Shown: piece after piece, positions 59,412-64,000 of the stretch
How positions within the stretch are numbered: the stretch's first letter is position 1
How the letters are laid out: each line of letters begins with the position of its first letter
Assembly: GCA_029204225.1 (NCBI GenBank)
Contig: CM055093.1
Span: 45,556,338 to 45,620,337, forward strand
Source of the DNA: Diphasiastrum complanatum
Lineage: Eukaryota; Streptophyta; Lycopodiopsida; Lycopodiales; Lycopodiaceae
Direction of reading: 5' to 3'
DNA: 64,000 nucleotides
The notes under the pieces: model-generated
Seen by the model: only the letters and a program-made list of their open reading frames with translations
The model's database searches: none
What the model was told of the DNA's origin: nothing
Position numbers and translations under genes: made by a program

Positions 59412-60098
59412 TCAGCTCCATCTCAAAGCTAGTATTTTTCTGATTCCTAGGCTTGCACACTGCTTCTCAAAAATTGTCTTGTCAAGAGGCTTTGTGAAAA
59501 TATCAGCCACCAGCTGCTTCGTTGGAACAAACTCGGTCCTCGACCTGTCTTTCTCAACCAGATTTCTTATCAGATGATATCTGATAGCAATGTGTTTCGT
59601 CCTGGAATGAAACATTGGATCCTTTGTCAAATGAATGGCAGATGTGTTATCCATGAATAGTAGCAACGGCTCATTGGAGTTCTCTCCCAGTCTGTCAAGG
59701 AACTGCTTGAGCCATGTAAGTTTGTTTGCCATCTTGGCTGCTACAACATACTCTGCTTCGCAAGATGATTGCACAATTACGGCTTGCTTCATGTTGATCC
59801 ATATCACAGTTGCACCAGCTGCTATTGTGCATCCTCCTGAGACACTCTTGCAGTCATCTTTCAGGGATGCCCATCTTGCATCGCTGTAGAATTTGATCTG
59901 GAATTCTTCATGTTGAGAGAAACATAGCCCATAATCCTTTGTCTGTTGAAGGTATTGCAGAACTCTCTTGGCTATCTTCCAGTGCGTAGGGCCTGGATTG
60001 ATAGTAAATTGGCTCATTCTGAAAATTGCATAAGCAATGTCAGGACGTGTATTATCTACCAAGTACATGAGTAATCCGATTAACCTCCTGTAGGGCAC
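59412..60098 (-). pseudogene. Copia RNase H domain, open frame of 228 codons
   Basis: Reads YRRLIGLLMYLVDNTRPDIA, MSQFTINPGPTHWKIAKRVL, then KFYSDARWASLKDDCKSVSG, SSCEAEYVVAAKMANKLTWL, KHIAIRYHLIRNLV and QLVADIFTKPLDK. These are the hallmark motifs of copia RNase H, with the acidic residues (SDA, CEAEY, MDNTSAI) in place. The piece is intact but is cut off from an upstream RT that lacks its centre. Confidence 0.92.
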
Positions 60099-60099
60099 G

Positions 60100-60299
60100 T
60101 TCTACATGGTTCCTACTCTTCAGCATTCTGCGGGCAACCTTGCTTGGTCAGAATTGTTCCAACTACCATCGGCGTATTAGCTCCCTTGCAGTCTGTCATT
60201 TGAAAATCATCAATGATTTTCTGGAAAGCATGAGCAGATGAATCCTGGTGGTTGGTCGATATAGACCTCTTCATTCAACTCGCCGTGTAAGAAGGCGGT
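60100..60299 (-). pseudogene. Copia RT remnant, left of the insertion
   Basis: Begins TAFLHGELNEEVYIDQPPGF at the insertion border, then jumps to FQKIIDDFQMTDCKGANTPM. The segment that should hold the YVDD catalytic motif is deleted. Confidence 0.8.
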
Positions 60300-60777
60300 T
60301 GTTAGGACCCTCAAGGATAACCCCTAAGATGAGGATAGGAGAACACAATAGGAGAGACTATGGAGCCAAACCGTCCAACCAATCCTAGATCAAACATGGA
60401 TCTAGCTCCCAAGCCATGCCATGTGAAGCAAGAGGAGAAGAGAGAAACTGATAACCTAAACCCAATATGTTGACGGAAGAATCCCCACCTCATTATATAG
60501 AGAGTAGAGTCCTGTGCATGAAACCATGCAAACCCCATGCAGGTCAACTATAAATAGGTCTCATCTCTTCATGCAGTCCTCCTGCCTATATCCGTCACAC
60601 AGACATGCAATACTCCATATGTCTCAATTAGAGTGTCTGGGTCCTCTCAAGGTAATTAGCCACAAACAGGCCTTGACATGGAATTAAATCATGGCGTGAC
60701 CAATAATCTCGAGTACTGGAGGGCCGGTCTACCATATTGGGACTATCCCAGGTCCTTAACAGAATATGGCCATAACA
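60300..60777 (-). repeat. Mini LTR element, 3' LTR (478 bp)
   Basis: Starts TGTTAGGACCC, ends GGCCATAACA. Contains a CTATAAATAGG TATA-like word near 60548 on the plus strand. Confidence 0.88.
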
Positions 60778-61433
60778 TTCTTCCCTTTTAAAACTGCCTC
60801 TATCCTTAGAAGCTCCTTAAAACAGGAAAGAATTACAAGAACGGTTCCAAATTATTAGCTTTAATAAGGTAATGGTTGCTTTACTAACCAAACATGCTAT
60901 TCTGAATTTAAAGAATTAGACTGTTGCGCTCCCAATCAATGTTCCATCTTGCAAAAACTCTGGAGGGTTCACATAAGGGAAAGAAACTTTCCATCCTCAT
61001 CAATGCAATCAGCTGAATCATGTATTTTTGTTGTAAACAGTCCATACAGCCAGATAAATCGTTTTACGACCAATTTATCTATAAACTAAAACAAAATTGC
61101 ATGCTTCATGACATTACGGATTGGTGTCAACAATCTAAACTTCTAACTGAACAGAACAAGCACTTTGATCAGTTTTCTCAAAAAACGGAGAATTAGAATG
61201 AATTCACACCATTCTTAGCATCTTTACTAAACTCTATCATGTAGAAGAGCACTCTACCATCAAATTGGACAAGCATGCCTTACTACGGAATTTGTGAATC
61301 CCACTCCATGATTTCCATGAGAAAATAGCACTCCAACTGGATTGTAAAACCAAGTGCTCCAAACTTCCAAACTGATGTAGCGCTTGACTCCACCCCTATC
61401 CAAGATCGCATCTTAGCCAGGCTCTGATACCAA

Positions 61434-61911
61434 TGTAAAGACCCTAAAGGATAACCCCTAAGATGAGGATAGGAGAACACAATAGGAGAGACTATGGAGC
61501 CAAACCACCCAACCAATCATAGATCAAACCTACATCTAGCCCCCAAGCCATGTCATGTGAAGCAAGAGGAGAAGAGAGAAACTGGTAACCTAAACCCAAT
61601 ATGTCGACGGAAGAAACCCCACCTCATTATATAGAGAGTAGAGTCATGTGCATGAAACCATGCAACCCCCATGCAGGTCAACTATAAATAGGTCTCATCT
61701 CTTCATGCAGTCCTCCCACCTATATCTGTCACACAGACATGCAATACTCCATATGTCTCAATAAGAGTGTCTGGGTCCTCTCAAGGTAATTAGTCACAAA
61801 CAGGCCTTGACATGGAATTAAATCATGGCGTGACCAATAATCTCGAGTACTGGAGGGCCGATCTATCATATTAGGACTATTCCAAGTCCTTAATGGAATA
61901 TGGCCATAACA
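61434..61911 (-). repeat. Mini LTR element, 5' LTR (478 bp)
   Basis: Starts TGTAAAGACCC, ends GGCCATAACA. Same length as its partner, adjacent to the primer-binding site. Confidence 0.88.
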
Positions 61912-62135
61912 ATCTTGAGACTGTACGTTGTTGCATATGAAAATAGTAGACGTAAGGACGAATGCTTTACGACTGGAGAAAAGGTTATTGTATAGTCAAC
62001 ACCATACTTCTGAGAGAAACCTTTCGCCACCAATCTGGCCTTGTATTTTGATACGTTGCCATCAGGTCCATACTTGTATTCTGATCTCGATTACAGCCTT
62101 CTCAAGGGTCCTCTGTGGATCTTTAGCAAGTACTA
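61912..62135 (-). pseudogene. Copia RT N-terminal remnant, right of the insertion
   Basis: Minus strand reads [40 protein letters not shown], then [14 protein letters not shown] at the border with the inserted LTR. This is the standard start of a copia reverse transcriptase. The next expected block, with the first catalytic Asp, is absent. Confidence 0.85.
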
Positions 62136-62136
62136 T

Positions 62137-62640
62137 TCAGGTAGTTTGAAACGATCTTGGTAGAGCTCGCAGCAGGTATGTGGGCTGCTTCTCTATTGAG
62201 ACTGCATTCTCTATTCCGGAATTGTGTAGTGAGAGGAATAGGTCCTTCATTCTTCTGATGAAGGAGGTGAAGTATTTACTATCCCATCTCATATTGGTCA
62301 ACTGATCTTCAAGAAACATAATTTGGCTTGGTGATTTCGTTTGAAATCTGGTCAGCAAAGTATCCCACATTTTTCTTGCATTGGAGAGTGTGGCTAGATC
62401 AAGTGTCAAGCTGTCTTTGATGGAGAAAGATACGACGGCTACTGCCTTGTTGTTTCTTTCTCTCCATTCTCATAGCTCTTTGCTAGTGGTTGTGGGCATC
62501 TCTTCTGTGCCATCAACCCAGGGCCATAAACCTTCTCCTTTCAGTATGAGAAAAGTCTTCACCTTCCATGCTAGCAAGTTTGATCCTGAGGAGTCAAGGA
62601 TCATGCAAATCTTTGATTGAATGCTGCTAATGGATGCCAT
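62137..62640 (-). pseudogene. Copia gag (UBN2-type) N-terminal half
   Basis: From ATG at 62640: MASISSIQSKICMILDSSGS, LLAWKVKTFLILKGEGLWPW, then one in-frame stop near 62470. It continues as DLATLSNARKMWDTLLTRFQ and MFLEDQLTNMRWDSKYFTSF. It ends where the element jumps into RT, so the zinc knuckle is lost. Confidence 0.82.
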
Positions 62641-62660
62641 AGTCTGAAGGAATCAGGCAG

Positions 62661-62740
62661 GCCTCTGATACCATTGTTGAAAATAGAAGCAAAACAAAAC
62701 GAAATGAATCGAGCTCTGATACCACTGATGGAAATTGAAG
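62661..62740 (-). repeat. Duplicated primer-site / LTR-edge block
   Basis: The sequence CTCTGATACCA plus the start of the LTR and GAAGC-AAA appears twice in tandem, about 51 bp apart (62663 and 62714). Confidence 0.75.
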
Positions 62741-63490
62741 CGAAATGAATTGAATCAAAACAAAATGAAATGAAACATGAACAAAATCAATTCTGGAGTG
62801 AAACAGCTCTACTGATGGGAGTCTGTGACGTTCCCGGCGATGAAGGCCGGATAGAGCTGACTTGGTAGGAGTAGCTACTACTACTGACTACGGTCTAATT
62901 CTCTTCCAAAAGTCCCAGATCACTTCTGACGATCTATTGTAAAAATTAAACTTGTAAACAGCAGATAATGTTGAGTAAGACAACAGCGGAAATTTATCTA
63001 CTGCTAGCATGCATTCCAATATTACAGATCATACACATCATAGAACAGATGAGAAAATTGAGACTATATTTACAATATTTTTTTTGAGCGCTGTCTGTTT
63101 CTCAGATTAGCACGTTGGTGCGTGAGAGATATTCACTCTCACGAATAATATGACTAGCTACTACTAATCTGTAAACTCACTTTGGAGCTATCTTAGGCTT
63201 TTATAGTTCTGTCTATTCTGTGTCTGTGACAGTCTTCATCTTGATGCGTCTAGCAATGCATATATTCAGAGTAACATTTCTGATTAGATAGATTAAATAA
63301 TCTATAAGTAATCTCAAATTACAAGAGTGACAGATTAGGCACATCCTAACGCTCTTCTACTGATGTCATCATATCATATCAGGAAGTTGTACTTCATGGT
63401 ACTTGTTTGATCTTCCTGGTTCTTGGAGCGTGAAGAGTTTCGTGTCATGAAGAGTTTTGTGTCGTTTCACACCGTTTGACCTTCTCTTGT
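62675..63490 (-). repeat. Copia 5' LTR (right end undefined)
   Basis: Starts beside the primer site. CTATAAAAG on the minus strand near 63199-63207 is a plausible TATA box. The end must lie before the polypurine tract at 63499. Confidence 0.5.
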
Positions 63491-63498
63491 TGTTCGCA

Positions 63499-64000
63499 AG
63501 GGGGAGTGTTAGATTATTCTACTCTTTTTGTTGGATTACTCTTGAAGTGACTCAACCGCATAATCAATCTTTAATCTTCATCCACTCCATTATCCATTAT
63601 CCAACTCCATTATCTCAACACATTTTGCAAAATAACTCGGGGTCACTCATGGGTGCCTCCGACATATCGGACATTATTCGACTTATCGGTGACGACGACA
63701 AAAGTCAAAGAGATCGGCCATGTTGATGAAAGACAGTTATTGTTCCACTTGAATTGAAGCTAAAGACTTGTCCTAACTGTTTTGCCAATAAATTTCCAAG
63801 AAGTCCTAACTGGATAGATGCTAATGCATTGCGGCCAACTAGTTATCGCGATCTGCGACCTGATTAGTTTTCCTATTGGACATGCATTAATTGTTTGGTA
63901 TAAATAGTTGATCAACAATCACAACTTTAACTTTCAAGTTCAGAACTCTTGCTCAACTCTCTAGCTTGGCTTTTCTTTTAGAGTTCAATTAGAGTATTGC
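63499..64000 (+). mobile_element. Polypurine tract and start of a plus-strand LTR, running off the window
   Basis: AAGGGGGAG (63499-63507) followed by TGTTAGATTATTC is the typical junction of a copia polypurine tract and 3' LTR. A TATAAATAG box lies near 63900. The LTR continues beyond 64000. Its sequence does not match the candidate LTR at 56125-56598, so it probably belongs to a different element. Confidence 0.6.

Larger units (their letters stand above)
60300..61911 (-). mobile_element. Compact non-coding LTR retroelement (TRIM/LARD-like) inside copia
   Basis: Two direct LTRs of 478 bp (60300-60777 and 61434-61911) differ at only a few positions. They flank 656 bp of interior with no meaningful open frame. 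Next to the right LTR is a primer-binding site complement (GCTCTGATACCAA, 61421-61433); next to the left LTR is a polypurine-tract complement (TTCTTCCCTTTTAA, from 60778). Both LTRs run TG...CA. It must depend on another element for its proteins. The LTRs resemble the gypsy LTR near 17584-18000. The host flanks do not show a matching target duplication. Confidence 0.88.
59412..63490 (-). mobile_element. Ty1/copia deletion derivative, minus strand, carrying a nested LTR element
   Basis: Right to left: an LTR (from 62675, right end undefined), primer site, gag start at 62640, a jump from gag into RT near 62140, RT start (61912-62130), the inserted mini LTR element (60300-61911), a small piece of RT, and RNase H (59412-60098). 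Protease, integrase and the RT catalytic centre are deleted. The 3' LTR was not identified. Confidence 0.8.

Noticed and set aside
56125-64000. One copia element from the LTR at 56.1 kb to the LTR at 63.5 kb
   Set aside because: The two LTR sequences do not match, and the interior between 59.4 and 63.4 kb is on the other strand.

Overview
This window looks like nuclear DNA of a land plant with a large, repeat-rich genome. It holds one plant-type alcohol dehydrogenase gene with introns of 17.1 kb and 13.6 kb. Around it lie decayed Ty1/copia and Ty3/gypsy retrotransposons, LINEs, tRNA-derived SINEs, hAT transposons and many dinucleotide arrays. A gymnosperm is my best guess, but the sequence does not prove it. 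No RNA gene, CRISPR array or bacterial-style operon is visible.

Layout. 1-8.4 kb: simple repeats, a SINE, and a decayed copia element on the minus strand with its 5' primer-binding site and 107-bp terminal repeats. 8.8-44.0 kb: an ADH-like gene on the plus strand. Its ten exons (34, 137, 47, 326, 83, 76, 62, 96, 165 and 120 bp) join into one open 381-codon frame, so the gene spans 35.2 kb. Intron 4 (12142-29215) holds two related hAT copies, an inverted pair of gypsy LTRs around a gag fragment, another gypsy integrase/LTR fragment, two LINE fragments and a SINE. Intron 7 (29642-43211) holds a third hAT copy, LINE pieces, a microsatellite-tailed retroposon, a gypsy pol with a 468-bp LTR, and the 3' end of a second gypsy. 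44.4 kb: a poly(A) SINE just downstream of the ADH stop codon. 44.6-50.9 kb: mostly unassigned, very AT-rich near 49.4-50.3 kb.

51.3-53.0 kb: a divergent, intronless histone H3-like gene on the minus strand. It is interrupted by one in-frame stop and carries an unusual basic C-terminal extension. Its upstream region is half of a head-to-head inverted repeat whose centre carries five CACGTG palindromes. 53.0-54.0 kb: a second pair of inverted gypsy LTRs. 56.1-64.0 kb: a plus-strand copia gag region; a minus-strand copia deletion derivative; inside that, a compact non-coding LTR element with two 478-bp LTRs; and the start of another LTR at the window edge.

Only the ADH-like gene looks intact. 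Almost everything else is transposon-derived and broken. The best candidates for something new are the H3-like gene with its mirrored G-box promoter, the mini LTR element, and the SINE and microsatellite-tailed retroposon families. All calls come from reading the sequence; no database search was run.
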